In this document: positions 16,074 through 24,044 of the stretch, one piece after another | Layout: each line of letters starts with the position of its first letter | Numbering within the stretch: position 1 is the stretch's first letter | DNA from: Nonomuraea corallina | GTDB taxonomy: Bacteria; Actinomycetota; Actinomycetes; Streptosporangiales; Streptosporangiaceae | DNA: 39,812 bases | Assembly: GCF_027620315.1 (NCBI RefSeq) | Contig: NZ_JAPNNL010000050.1 | Span: forward strand, 1 to 39,812 | Reading direction: 5' to 3' | Notes under the pieces: model-generated | The model's database searches: none | Seen by the model: only the letters and a program-made list of their open reading frames with translations | Told to the model about the DNA's origin: nothing | Made by a program: the position numbers and the translations under genes

Positions 16074-16466
16074 ATGACCGATGGCTCGTTATCGCGCTGG
16101 CCGCTGACCGTGCTGGCCGTGTACCTCCTGCTGGCGCTCCAACTGCTGTGGGGGGTGATAGCGACGATCCTGGGCGTCGTCCTGGCGGTGGCCGCCCTGA
16201 GCCTGGCGTCGTGGGGCGCACTTCTCCTCAGCGCGACGCACACGGGGCTGACCGGGTGGATCCTCGCCCGGTTCCCTCGGCGGGAACGGCGGCTGCGGTG
16301 GGGGACGGCGGCGCTTCAGGCGGCCTGGGTCGCGGTCTCCCTGGTGTACGTGGGGATCGGCCCCGGGTTCGGCGCCCGGTCGCTCCTGACGCCGTCTCTC
16401 ATAATCCCCTCGTTGGTCATCGCACTGCTCCTCACACCCGCCGCCGCTCGCTGGTTCGACCGCTGA
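16074..16466 (+). CDS. small four-helix membrane protein (copy 2)
   Basis: This 130-residue paralogue of the preceding gene starts MTDGSLSRWPLTVLAVYLLL and has the same length, four hydrophobic helices, the basic loop LARFPRRERRLRW and the ending LLTPAAARWFDR. The gap between the two genes is 41 bases. The best-conserved parts are the N-terminal SRWPLTV, the basic loop and the RSLLTP..ARWFDR end, so these are likely to matter for function, which is unknown. Confidence 0.8.
   Translation: MTDGSLSRWPLTVLAVYLLLALQLLWGVIATILGVVLAVAALSLASWGALLLSATHTGLTGWILARFPRRERRLRWGTAALQAAWVAVSLVYVGIGPGFGARSLLTPSLIIPSLVIALLLTPAAARWFDR
16241..16292. repeat. 52-bp direct repeat, copy B
   Basis: Identical to 15807-15858 over all 52 bases; it lies at the matching position of the second tandem paralogue. 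Confidence 0.85.
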
Positions 16467-16479
16467 TAGAGGAGCGACG

Positions 16480-16513
16480 TTATCGGCCCGATAAGTCGAC
16501 ATATAAGTTGACT
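16480..16513. promoter_or_regulatory. two adjacent palindromes upstream of the conservon
   Basis: TTATCGG-C-CCGATAA (16480-16494) is a perfect 15-bp palindrome. Directly after it, AGTCGAC and GTTGACT (16494-16513) form a second inverted repeat with one mismatch and a 6-base AT spacer. Both lie in the 204-base gap between the membrane protein pair and cvnA. They look like binding sites for a dimeric regulator; the first could also be a transcript hairpin. Confidence 0.5.
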
Positions 16514-16626
16514 AGAGGTGGGATGAAGTGAAACGGGTGTTTTGCCTGTTGTCTCTGATCCACCTGGTGCTACGGTAAGCGCCTGTTCCCGCTCGCGCTC
16601 TGTCACATGGCGGTAACAGTAAGCCT

Positions 16627-16647
16627 CTGCTGCGCGGGGAGCAGCAG
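16627..16647 (+). promoter_or_regulatory. leader hairpin before cvnA
   Basis: CTGCTGC and GCAGCAG pair perfectly around a 7-base loop, ending 23 bases before the cvnA ATG. No T-run follows, so it is not a terminator. Upstream, TTGTCT and TACGGT 16 bases apart could be the promoter. The hairpin may tune translation of cvnA. Confidence 0.4.
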
Positions 16648-16670
16648 TACCGACCCCCCGAGGACCGCGG

Positions 16671-18263
16671 ATGTCAGCAGACGTACCTCTTCAGACGCGG
16701 CGCGATCTCGCCCCGCGAGAGCTCACGGTGGTCACGGCCCTGGGCACCATGGTCGTGGTGTCCTGCCTGTGGCTGTGGGCCGTGTTCGCCACGCCGGCCG
16801 ACGCTCGCGGGGTGATGGCGATCACCGGTGGGCTCTGCGCGGTGCTGCTGACCACCGCCGCCGCCGTGATCGCCCACCACGTCGCCACCGGCCGCCGGCT
16901 GCGCGAGCAGGCCAGGGCCGCCGCCTCCCGGGTCGCCCGGCTGGAGCGCGAGATCGTCCGGGTGGCCGAGGACACGCTGCCGGCGCTCGGCCGCCAGCTG
17001 CGCGGCGGCAGTTCTGTGCCCGACGCGCTCTCCCGCCTGCCGCAGCCGCCCGATGGACCGTTGCAACAGCTGCTGAAGGCCACCGCGAACGAGCTCGACG
17101 GGCTCGAACGCGAGCGGGCCATCGCGCACGCGTCCCGCTCGGCCACCGAGTCGGAGATCCTCACGCTCACCCGCGACACGCTGCCCGAACTGGTCAGGCA
17201 GATCCAGGCGGAGCGCAAGCCGGTCGCCTCCGCGCTCGCCGGGGTGCGCCGGCCGGTGCACGCCCCGCTGCGCGACCTGCTCACCGAGACGGCGCAGCAC
17301 CTCTCCGAGGGCGACCGCAGGGGCGCCGCCGTGATGGCCGCCTGCGCCGGGGCCGCGGCCCGGGTCCAGGCCCAGGCCACCAGCCTGCTGGCACGGCTGC
17401 GCGACCTGGAGGAGCAGTACGGCGACCAGGAGGAGGTCTTCGCCGACCTGCTCGACCTGGACCACCGCGTCTCCCAGCTCGGCCGGCTGGCCGACAACAT
17501 CGCCCTGCTCAGCGGCGGCCGCTCCGGCCGCAGGTGGACCCGGCCGATCGTGATGGAGAGCATCCTGCGCGGCGCGATGGGCCGGATCAGCGCCTATCAG
17601 CGCGTCCGCGTCCACTCCACCAGCACGGCCGCCGTGGTCGGGTACGCGGCCGAAGGCGTGATGCACGCGCTGGCCGAGCTCATGGACAACGCCGCCACCT
17701 TCTCCGCGCACGGCACCGAGGTGCATGTGTACGTGGACGAGGAGGACGCCGGCGTCGTGGTCACGATCGAGGACAGCGGCCTCGGCATGCGCCCCCGCGA
17801 GCGCCGGCACGCCGCCAAGCTCGTCTCCGAGCCGCTCGACCTGCGCACGCTGTCCGGCACCCGGCTCGGCCTGGCGGTCGTGGGCCGGCTGGTCGACAAG
17901 TACGGCCTCACGGTCAGCTTCCGGCCGTCGGCCAGGGGCGGCACCGGTGTCGTGATGCTGATCCCGCGCGTCCTCATCACCCAGCCCAGGACCGGCCAGG
18001 AGCCACCGGCCGCGATCGAGCGGCAGGCCCGCCCCTCCCTGGTGGCCGCGACCGTGCCCGCCCAGGCGGCGCCCGCCGAGGAGGCCGAGGAGTCGCTGCC
18101 GCGGCGGCGACGCGGCCAGACGCTCGCCGAGGCCACCGGCTCGCGGCCGGCGACGGCGGTCAAGCCGCAGCGCGGCGGGCGCGAGGCGGCGGCCAGGTTC
18201 GCCGCGTTCCGCCAGGCGGGCGGTCGCGGGCGTCCCGCCGGTCCGGCCTCCGGCGACGCCTAG
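16671..18263 (+). CDS. cvnA: conservon sensor-like ATPase CvnA
   Basis: The 530-residue protein has two N-terminal membrane helices (about 20-70) with a short loop between, a long helical cytosolic region, and an HATPase_c domain at about 320-435. The ATP-site motifs are ELMDNAATFSA (N box), EDSGLGM (G1), RLGLAVVGRL (G2) and GGTGVVMLIP. A disordered arginine/alanine-rich tail follows. Conservon CvnA proteins resemble histidine kinases and are thought to work with CvnB-D as a membrane complex around the small GTPase CvnD. GAGG lies 7 bases before the ATG. It heads the cvn operon. Confidence 0.93.
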   Translation: MSADVPLQTRRDLAPRELTVVTALGTMVVVSCLWLWAVFATPADARGVMAITGGLCAVLLTTAAAVIAHHVATGRRLREQARAAASRVARLEREIVRVAEDTLPALGRQLRGGSSVPDALSRLPQPPDGPLQQLLKATANELDGLERERAIAHASRSATESEILTLTRDTLPELVRQIQAERKPVASALAGVRRPVHAPLRDLLTETAQHLSEGDRRGAAVMAACAGAAARVQAQATSLLARLRDLEEQYGDQEEVFADLLDLDHRVSQLGRLADNIALLSGGRSGRRWTRPIVMESILRGAMGRISAYQRVRVHSTSTAAVVGYAAEGVMHALAELMDNAATFSAHGTEVHVYVDEEDAGVVVTIEDSGLGMRPRERRHAAKLVSEPLDLRTLSGTRLGLAVVGRLVDKYGLTVSFRPSARGGTGVVMLIPRVLITQPRTGQEPPAAIERQARPSLVAATVPAQAAPAEEAEESLPRRRRGQTLAEATGSRPATAVKPQRGGREAAARFAAFRQAGGRGRPAGPASGDA

Positions 18264-18346
18264 ACCCCCCGGACGCAGCGAGCACCGGGCCACTTGATCT
18301 CAGATAGGAGGCAGGGGCCGCCCCCGGGCGGACGCCCCGCGTTTCG

Positions 18347-18775
18347 ATGAGCACTATCGACGCATCGCGTTCCACGGATCGCACCATTGACGGGCTGCTG
18401 GAAAGCCTCAAGGACCGGACCCCGGGCATCAGGCACGTCCTGGTCCTGACCAGGGACGGGCTCAAGATGAGCTACAGCAGCGGCCTCACCAGGGACAGGG
18501 CCGACCAGCTCTCGGCGCTGTCCGCCGGGATCCAGAGCCTGTCGCTGAGCGCCTCGGCCGAGTTCGGCGACGCGATCGGCGCCGGGCAGGCGATGGTGGA
18601 GTTCGCCGGTGGGCTGCTGCTCATCGTGCCCGCCGGAGAGGGCGCCCATCTGGCGGTGGTCGCCGAGGAGGACGCCGAGGTCGGGCTGATCGCGCACAAC
18701 ATGAACGAACTGGTCGAGCAGATCGGCGTGTACCTCACCGCGGCCCCGAGACCGGCCGAGGGCGACGCCTCGTGA
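18347..18775 (+). CDS. cvnB: roadblock/LC7 protein CvnB
   Basis: The 142-residue protein is a roadblock/LC7 fold: IDGLLESLKDRTPGIRHVLV, then LTRDGLKMSYSSGL, GIQSLSLSASAEFGD and AHNMNELVEQIG. Roadblock proteins bind small Ras-like GTPases and often act as their activators, matching a role for CvnD. It lies 83 bases after cvnA; no strong ribosome binding site precedes the ATG. Its stop overlaps the GTG of the next gene (GTGA). Confidence 0.92.
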   Translation: MSTIDASRSTDRTIDGLLESLKDRTPGIRHVLVLTRDGLKMSYSSGLTRDRADQLSALSAGIQSLSLSASAEFGDAIGAGQAMVEFAGGLLLIVPAGEGAHLAVVAEEDAEVGLIAHNMNELVEQIGVYLTAAPRPAEGDAS

Positions 18776-19128
18776 ACCGGCGCCCGATCGACCGGGAGAG
18801 CCCGGACCGCCTCTACACGGTCACCGGGGGCCGCACCCGCGCCGACGAGACCGCGTTCGACTCGGTCTCGCTCATCGTCGGCGAGTGCGAGCCGGTCCCG
18901 GGCATGCAGTCGGAGCACGTCACGATCCTTCAGCTGGCCCGCCGCCCCACGGCCGTGGTGGAGATCTCCGCCGAGCTGCGGCTGCCGGTCAGCGTGGTGA
19001 AGATCCTGCTGCGCGACCTGCTCGACACGGGCCGCATCACCGTACGCCACCCGTCCGCCGGGGCCACGGCGGCCAAGCCGGATCCGGACATCCTGAGGCA
19101 GGTGCTCGTTGCGCTCAACAACCTCTGA
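18772..19128 (+). CDS. cvnC: DUF742 protein CvnC
   Basis: The 118-residue protein has the DUF742 layout: LYTVTGGRTRADETAFDSVS near the start, ITILQLARR-like helix (HVTILQLARRPTAVVEISAE), then LRLPVSVVKILLRDLLDTG, which resembles a winged helix. It is the third conserved part of a conservon. It starts at GTG 18772 overlapping the cvnB stop, and its end overlaps the cvnD start by 20 bases. Confidence 0.92.
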   Translation: MNRRPIDRESPDRLYTVTGGRTRADETAFDSVSLIVGECEPVPGMQSEHVTILQLARRPTAVVEISAELRLPVSVVKILLRDLLDTGRITVRHPSAGATAAKPDPDILRQVLVALNNL

Positions 19129-19711
19129 CGAGACCCCCGTGCGGGCGCCGCTGCACGACTCCGCCGCGGAGGCGATGAAGATCGTGATCGTGGGCGGCTT
19201 CGGCGTGGGCAAGACCACCATGGTGGGATCGGTCAGCGAGATCCGCCCGCTGAGCACCGAAGAGGTGATGACCGAGGCGAGCGTGGGCATCGACGACGCG
19301 AGCCGGGTCCGTACCAAGTCCACCACCACCGTGGCCTTCGACTTCGGGCGCATCACGGTCAGCGACAGCGCCGTGCTCTACCTGTTCGGGGCGCCCGGTC
19401 AGGAGCGGTTCTGGTTCGTCTGGGACCAGTTGTTCGCCGGCAGCCTGGGGGCGGTCGTGCTGGTCGACACCCGCCGCCTGGAGGACTCGTTCTACGCGAT
19501 CGACCGGCTGGAGCACCACGACATGCCGTTCGTGGTCGCGGTCAACCGGTTCGCGGGCGGCCCGTCGCTGGACGCCGTGCGCGAGGCGCTGGACCTGTCG
19601 CCCGGCATCCCGCTGGTCGACTGCGACGCGCGGGAGCGGCAGTCGTGCAAGCACGTGCTGATCACGCTCGTCGAGCATCTCACCCGCCTGTACGACCGGA
19701 CCCCGGCCTGA
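19109..19711 (+). CDS. cvnD: small Ras-like GTPase CvnD
   Basis: The 200-residue protein is the GTPase of the conservon. It has the P-loop GGFGVGKTTMVG (about 29-40), the switch II region LFGAPGQERFWF (DxxG replaced by GAPGQ, as is common in this family), and VAVNRF as the NKxD-like motif (lysine absent). The chosen start is TTG 19109, overlapping cvnC; GTG 19139 is an alternative. It probably switches between GDP and GTP under control of CvnA-C and passes a signal to the P450 or to another effector. Confidence 0.92.
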   Translation: MRSTTSDETPVRAPLHDSAAEAMKIVIVGGFGVGKTTMVGSVSEIRPLSTEEVMTEASVGIDDASRVRTKSTTTVAFDFGRITVSDSAVLYLFGAPGQERFWFVWDQLFAGSLGAVVLVDTRRLEDSFYAIDRLEHHDMPFVVAVNRFAGGPSLDAVREALDLSPGIPLVDCDARERQSCKHVLITLVEHLTRLYDRTPA

Positions 19712-19721
19712 GAGGGCAGCC

Positions 19722-20939
19722 GTGACGAACCCCGGACATCCCGAGCACGCCGGCGCCGTCCGGCTGTACGAGCCGGAGGTCCTCGACGACCCGGCCGCGT
19801 TCCTGGAGAAGCTGCGCCGCGAGCGCGGCCCGGTCGTGCCGGTGCTGCTCGACGCCGACCTGCCCGCCTGGCTCGTCCTCGGCTACCGCGAATTGCACCA
19901 TGTGACGAGCCAGCCGCAGCTGTTCGCCCGTGACCCGCGCCGCTGGAACCAGCTCGACCGGGTGCCGCCGGACTGGCCGGCCCGCCCGCACGTCACGCAC
20001 CAGCCGACGCTGGTGTTCACCGAGGGCGAGGAGCGGCGGCGGCGCGGCGGCGCCATCGGCGACGCGCTGGACGAGATCGACCGCATCGAGCTGACCCAGC
20101 TCTGCGAGAAGGTCGCCGACGCCAACGTCGACCTGTTCTCCGGCGACGGCGAGGCCGACCTGGTCTCCCAGTACGCCCACCGGATGCCTGCCCAGGTCAT
20201 CGCCCGGCTGTTCGGGCTGCCGGAGCCGGACGTCGGCACCCTGCTGCGCGCCATCTTCCAGGCCATGAACGACCCGGCGACCCGCGACGAGGCGGAGATG
20301 CAGGTCGGCGAGCTCATGGGCCGCCTGGTCGCCGGCAAGCGCGTCAGGCCCGGCCAGGACCTCGCCTCCCGGCTGGTGACGCACGACGCCCGGCTCACCG
20401 ACCCCGAGGTCGTCTACGACATGCTGTCGCTGCTGATCGCCTCGCAGGAGAACTGCGCCGGCTGGATCGGCAACACGCTGCGCCTGATGCTCGTGGACGA
20501 CCACTTCCAGATGGACCTGCAGGGCGGCCGGAGCAGCGTGGCCGAGGCGCTCAACCAGGTCCTGTGGAAGGACCCGCCCGCCCAGAACCTGCCGTCACGG
20601 TACGCCGCGCAGGACTGCGAGCTGGCCGGCCGCCGCATCCGGCGCGGCGACATGATCGTGATCAGTCTCGTCGGCGCGAACGCCGACCCGCAGGTGCGGC
20701 AGGGTCACGCCATGGCCAACCGGGCGCACCTGGCGTTCGGCCACGGCGAGTACAGCTGCCCGTTCCCCGCCCCCGAGCTGGCCGAGATCATCTCCAAGAC
20801 GGCCGTCGAGGTCCTCCTGGACCGGCTGCCGGACGTGCGCCTGGCGGTCGCGCCGGAGGAGCTGCGCTGGCGCCGCAACATCTGGAACCGCATGCTGTCG
20901 GCCCTCCCCGTCGTCTTCACCCCGGCCATGGGCAGGTGA
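19722..20939 (+). CDS. cvnE: conservon cytochrome P450 (CYP157-like, no ExxR)
   Basis: The 405-residue protein has the heme loop FGHGEYSCPFPAPE with the cysteine ligand at residue 346, and an I-helix region LIASQENCAGWIGNTLRLML. In the K helix the near-universal ExxR is replaced: residues 279-282 read QVLW before KDPP. The CYP157 family, known from conservons, is the established exception lacking ExxR. The I-helix acid/alcohol pair is also unusual (ASQENC). AGAGGG precedes the GTG start, 11 bases after cvnD. It may have a regulatory rather than ordinary monooxygenase job. Substrate unknown. Confidence 0.9.
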   Translation: MTNPGHPEHAGAVRLYEPEVLDDPAAFLEKLRRERGPVVPVLLDADLPAWLVLGYRELHHVTSQPQLFARDPRRWNQLDRVPPDWPARPHVTHQPTLVFTEGEERRRRGGAIGDALDEIDRIELTQLCEKVADANVDLFSGDGEADLVSQYAHRMPAQVIARLFGLPEPDVGTLLRAIFQAMNDPATRDEAEMQVGELMGRLVAGKRVRPGQDLASRLVTHDARLTDPEVVYDMLSLLIASQENCAGWIGNTLRLMLVDDHFQMDLQGGRSSVAEALNQVLWKDPPAQNLPSRYAAQDCELAGRRIRRGDMIVISLVGANADPQVRQGHAMANRAHLAFGHGEYSCPFPAPELAEIISKTAVEVLLDRLPDVRLAVAPEELRWRRNIWNRMLSALPVVFTPAMGR

Positions 20940-20946
20940 GCCGCCG

Positions 20947-21515
20947 ATGACCCCGCTGGACGCCTATCCCGGGCACGCCGGCGCCGAGTGAGGGCGAGGA
21001 AGCGGCGGCGGCGCGGGAGCGCCATCGGCGACGCGCTGGACGAGATCGACCGCATCGAGCTGACCCTTCTCTGTGAGAAGGTCGCCGACCGGACCGCCGA
21101 CGCGTCACCCCGCCGCGTACACCGACGTGGACGCCCTCCGCGACATGATCGCGATGGTGATCGCCGCGCACGGCAGCACCGCCAACTGGATCGGCAACAC
21201 GCTGCGGCTGATGCTGGTCGACGACCACTTCCAGATGGACCTGCAGGGCGGCCGGAGCAGCGTCACCGAGGCGCTCCACCACGTCCTGTGGAAGGACCCG
21301 CCGGTGCGTTCGGCCACGGCGAGTACGGCTGCCCGTTCCCCGCGCCCGAACTCGCCGAGATCATCTCCAAGACGGCCGTCGAGGTCCTCCTGGACCGGCT
21401 GCCGGACGTGCGCCTGGCGGTGACGCCCGGCGAGCTGCGGTGGCGCCGCACCCTGTGGATCCGCGCCCTGGAGTCGCTGCCCGTCGTCTTCACCCCGTCG
21501 CCGATGAAGTCCTGA
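20947..21515 (+). pseudogene. decayed tandem copy of the conservon P450
   Basis: This stretch repeats pieces of the preceding P450 gene in order but with large deletions and frame changes. An opening MTPLDAYPGHAGAE stops early. Then come AIGDALDEIDRIELTLLCEK, the segment ANWIGNTLRLMLVDDHFQMD with ALHHVLWKDPP in another frame, and FGHGEYGCPFPAPE to the end. Everything between VLWKDPP and the heme loop is missing. Nucleotide identity to the intact gene is very high in the kept pieces. It is a broken tandem duplicate. Confidence 0.88.
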
Positions 21516-21558
21516 AAAAAAGCTTGCAGCCCTCGACCCGTACCGAAAAGATTTCGTC

Positions 21559-22497
21559 ATGATCCGGGTCGAGGGGTTAACCAAGGTCTTCCGCCGCCCG
21601 CGTACCTTCTCCGGCCCCTTCGGGGCGCTGCGCACGCTCGTGACCCGCCAGTACGAGGAGAGGACCGCCGTCGACGACGTCAGCTTCGCCATCGACGAGG
21701 GCGAGGTCGTCGGCTATCTCGGGCCCAACGGCGCCGGCAAGTCGACCACCATCAAGATCCTCACCGGCATCCTCACCCCCACCGCGGGCACCGTGCGGGT
21801 CAACGGGATGGTGCCGTGGCGTGACCGGTCGGCCAACGCCCGCCGGGTCGGCGTGGTCTTCGGTCAGCGCAGCCAATTATGGTGGGACCTCCCCCTGATC
21901 GAATCCCTGCGCCTGGTGGGCTCGCTCTACGACGTCCCCGCCGCGCGCTTCGACGCCTCGCTGCGGAAGCTGCGTGACCTGCTCGGGCTCGACGAGTTCC
22001 TCGACACCCCGGTCCGCCAGCTCAGCCTGGGCCAGCGGATGCGCGGCGACCTGGCCGCGGCCGTGCTGTACGAGCCGCCGCTGCTCTACCTCGACGAGCC
22101 GACCGTCGGGCTCGACGTGCTGGCCAAGGAGGCGGTGCGCGAGTTCATCGTGGAGACCAACCGGACCGGGCGCACCACCGTCATCCTGACCACGCACGAC
22201 CTGGCCGACGTCGAGGCGCTGTGCAAGCGGATCATCCTCATCGACCACGGCAAGGTGCTCTTCGACGGCGCCATCGACGCGCTGGTCGACCAGCCCAGAC
22301 GGCTGGTGGTGCTGCTGGAGTCCGCGCCCGAGGAGGTGCGCGGGGTGTCGCGCGACGACGAGGGCCGCCACGTCTTCGACATCCACGGCGACCTGCCCGC
22401 CTTGATCGCCGCGATCTCCGCCGAGCACACGATCCGCGACCTGTCGATCGAGGAACCTGACCTGGAGAGCGTGATCAAAGGGATCTACGCGCGATGA
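21559..22497 (+). CDS. ABC-2 type transporter ATP-binding protein
   Basis: The 312-residue protein is the ATPase of an exporter. It has Walker A GPNGAGKST (about 58-66), a Q-loop near FGQRSQLWWDLP, the signature LSLGQRMRGDL, Walker B LLYLDEPTVGLD and the switch histidine TTHD. FGQRSQLWWDLP is typical of the subgroup that pairs with DUF990-type permeases. A C-terminal extension of about 70 residues follows. The stop overlaps the ATG of the first permease, so the three genes form one operon. It may export a lipid-like or drug-like molecule; the substrate is unknown. Confidence 0.93.
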   Translation: MIRVEGLTKVFRRPRTFSGPFGALRTLVTRQYEERTAVDDVSFAIDEGEVVGYLGPNGAGKSTTIKILTGILTPTAGTVRVNGMVPWRDRSANARRVGVVFGQRSQLWWDLPLIESLRLVGSLYDVPAARFDASLRKLRDLLGLDEFLDTPVRQLSLGQRMRGDLAAAVLYEPPLLYLDEPTVGLDVLAKEAVREFIVETNRTGRTTVILTTHDLADVEALCKRIILIDHGKVLFDGAIDALVDQPRRLVVLLESAPEEVRGVSRDDEGRHVFDIHGDLPALIAAISAEHTIRDLSIEEPDLESVIKGIYAR

Positions 22498-23249
22498 CCC
22501 GCGTCGGCTTCCTCTTCGCCCTGGCCTACCGCAGCACCATCGTCATGACCTGCGTGACGCTGGTCGCCCAGGTGTTCCTGCTGCGCATGATCTGGACCGC
22601 GGTGTACGGGTCGCGGCCCGAGGCCGGAGGTCTCACCCTCGAAGCTTTGCTCGCCTACCTCACCCTGGCCAACCTTCAGGCCTTCGCCACCCAGACCGCC
22701 GTCTCCCGCGTCATCCACCACCGCATCCGCTCCGGGACGGTCTTCTTCGACCTGGCCCGGCCGATCGGCTACCTGCGGCAGATGGCCGCCTTCCAGGCCG
22801 GCAACACCGCAGGCAGCGTGCTGCTGCTCGCCCCGGTCGTGCCGGTGGTGCTGCTGGTCGGGTCGATCACGGCGCCGGTCAACGGGCCCGGCTACGTGGT
22901 CACGCTGGTGCTCGGGTACGTGATCGCCGTGCAGCTGGCGCTGCTGATCAGCCTGCTGGGCTTCTGGATGCTGGAGATCGGCGCGATCTCACTGCTCTAC
23001 CAGCTGGTCAGCCAGTTCTTCGCGGGGACGATGGTGCCGCTCGCCTTCTTCCCCGGCTTCCTGGGCGCGCTGGCCGAGGTGCTGCCGTTCAAGTACATGG
23101 GGTACGTTCCCGCGGCGATCTACGTCGGCCGCATCTCCGACATCTCTGGACCTCTCCTGGTCGAGCTCGCCTGGGTCGCCGGGCTGTGGGCCCTGCTCGC
23201 GCTGACCTGGTCACGCACCCACCGCAGGGTGGTGATCCAGGGTGGCTGA
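22494..23249 (+). CDS. ABC-2 family permease 1 (DUF990-like)
   Basis: The 251-residue protein has six hydrophobic helices and no ATPase motifs. The early FALAYRSTIVMTCVTLVAQV helix and the later GTMVPLAFFPGFLGALAEVL, PFKYMGYVPAAIYVG are typical of ABC-2 permeases of the DUF990 group. It is coupled to the ATPase gene by ATGA and to the second permease by an 8-base overlap. The two permeases probably form a heterodimer. Confidence 0.88.
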   Translation: MTRVGFLFALAYRSTIVMTCVTLVAQVFLLRMIWTAVYGSRPEAGGLTLEALLAYLTLANLQAFATQTAVSRVIHHRIRSGTVFFDLARPIGYLRQMAAFQAGNTAGSVLLLAPVVPVVLLVGSITAPVNGPGYVVTLVLGYVIAVQLALLISLLGFWMLEIGAISLLYQLVSQFFAGTMVPLAFFPGFLGALAEVLPFKYMGYVPAAIYVGRISDISGPLLVELAWVAGLWALLALTWSRTHRRVVIQGG

Positions 23250-24039
23250 GGTCGTCCGCGCTCTGCGCCTGTACGTCCTGCTCCAGCGCGCCTCCGCCCG
23301 CGGCGCCCTGCAGTACCGCCTGAACACCGCGATCGGCGTCCTCAGCGGCGCGATCTGGCAGGGCACCGGGTTCGCCTTCATCTGGGTGGTCATGCACACC
23401 TTCCCCTCGCTCGCGGGCTGGGGACTGGCGGAGATCGCCTTCCTGTACGGGATGCGCCTGACGGCCCACGCCCTGGCGATGATCCCCATGATGAGCGTGC
23501 ACGACATCCACTGGGTGGTGCGCAACGGCGAGTTCGACCGCTTCCTGCTGCGCCCGCTGAACCCGCTCGTCCAGCTCATGGGCAACCGGATGGGCCTGGC
23601 CCAGTTCGGCGACCTGCTGGTGGGCGTGGCGCTGCTCGCCGTCGCCTCCCAGAACGCCCACGTCGGCTGGAGCCCCGGCCTGATCGCCTTCTGCGCCCTG
23701 GCGATCGTCGGCGGCGCCCTCATCGAGACCGCCTTCCTCCTCGCGCTCTGCTCGCTGTCGCTGCGCATGATCGACACCTTCGCCCTGCGGGTCTTCCTGG
23801 ACGACGTCTTCAGCAAGTTCGGCTCGTACCCGATGAAGATCTTCGGCGGCGTGACCGAGTGGCTGCTCACCTACGTGCTGCCGGTCGCCTTCGTGGCCTA
23901 CATCCCGTCGAGCGTCGTGCTGGGCAAGCTCGACACCCCCTGGGCCCTGGCCGCCCCGCTGCTGGGCGTGATCCTGGTCTGGCCGGCCTACCTCATCTGG
24001 CGCCGCCAGCTCACCCACTACCAGAGCGTCGGCCACTGA
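23242..24039 (+). CDS. ABC-2 family permease 2 (DUF990-like)
   Basis: The 265-residue protein has six hydrophobic helices. HDIHWVVRNGEFDRFLLRPL, then NPLVQLMGNRMG is a hallmark loop of this permease group (G.lD..LlrPl.pl). The start is GTG 23242, eight bases inside the preceding gene. It ends 5 bases before the convergent fic gene, leaving no room for a terminator between them. Confidence 0.88.
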   Translation: MAEVVRALRLYVLLQRASARGALQYRLNTAIGVLSGAIWQGTGFAFIWVVMHTFPSLAGWGLAEIAFLYGMRLTAHALAMIPMMSVHDIHWVVRNGEFDRFLLRPLNPLVQLMGNRMGLAQFGDLLVGVALLAVASQNAHVGWSPGLIAFCALAIVGGALIETAFLLALCSLSLRMIDTFALRVFLDDVFSKFGSYPMKIFGGVTEWLLTYVLPVAFVAYIPSSVVLGKLDTPWALAAPLLGVILVWPAYLIWRRQLTHYQSVGH

Positions 24040-24044
24040 GCGGC

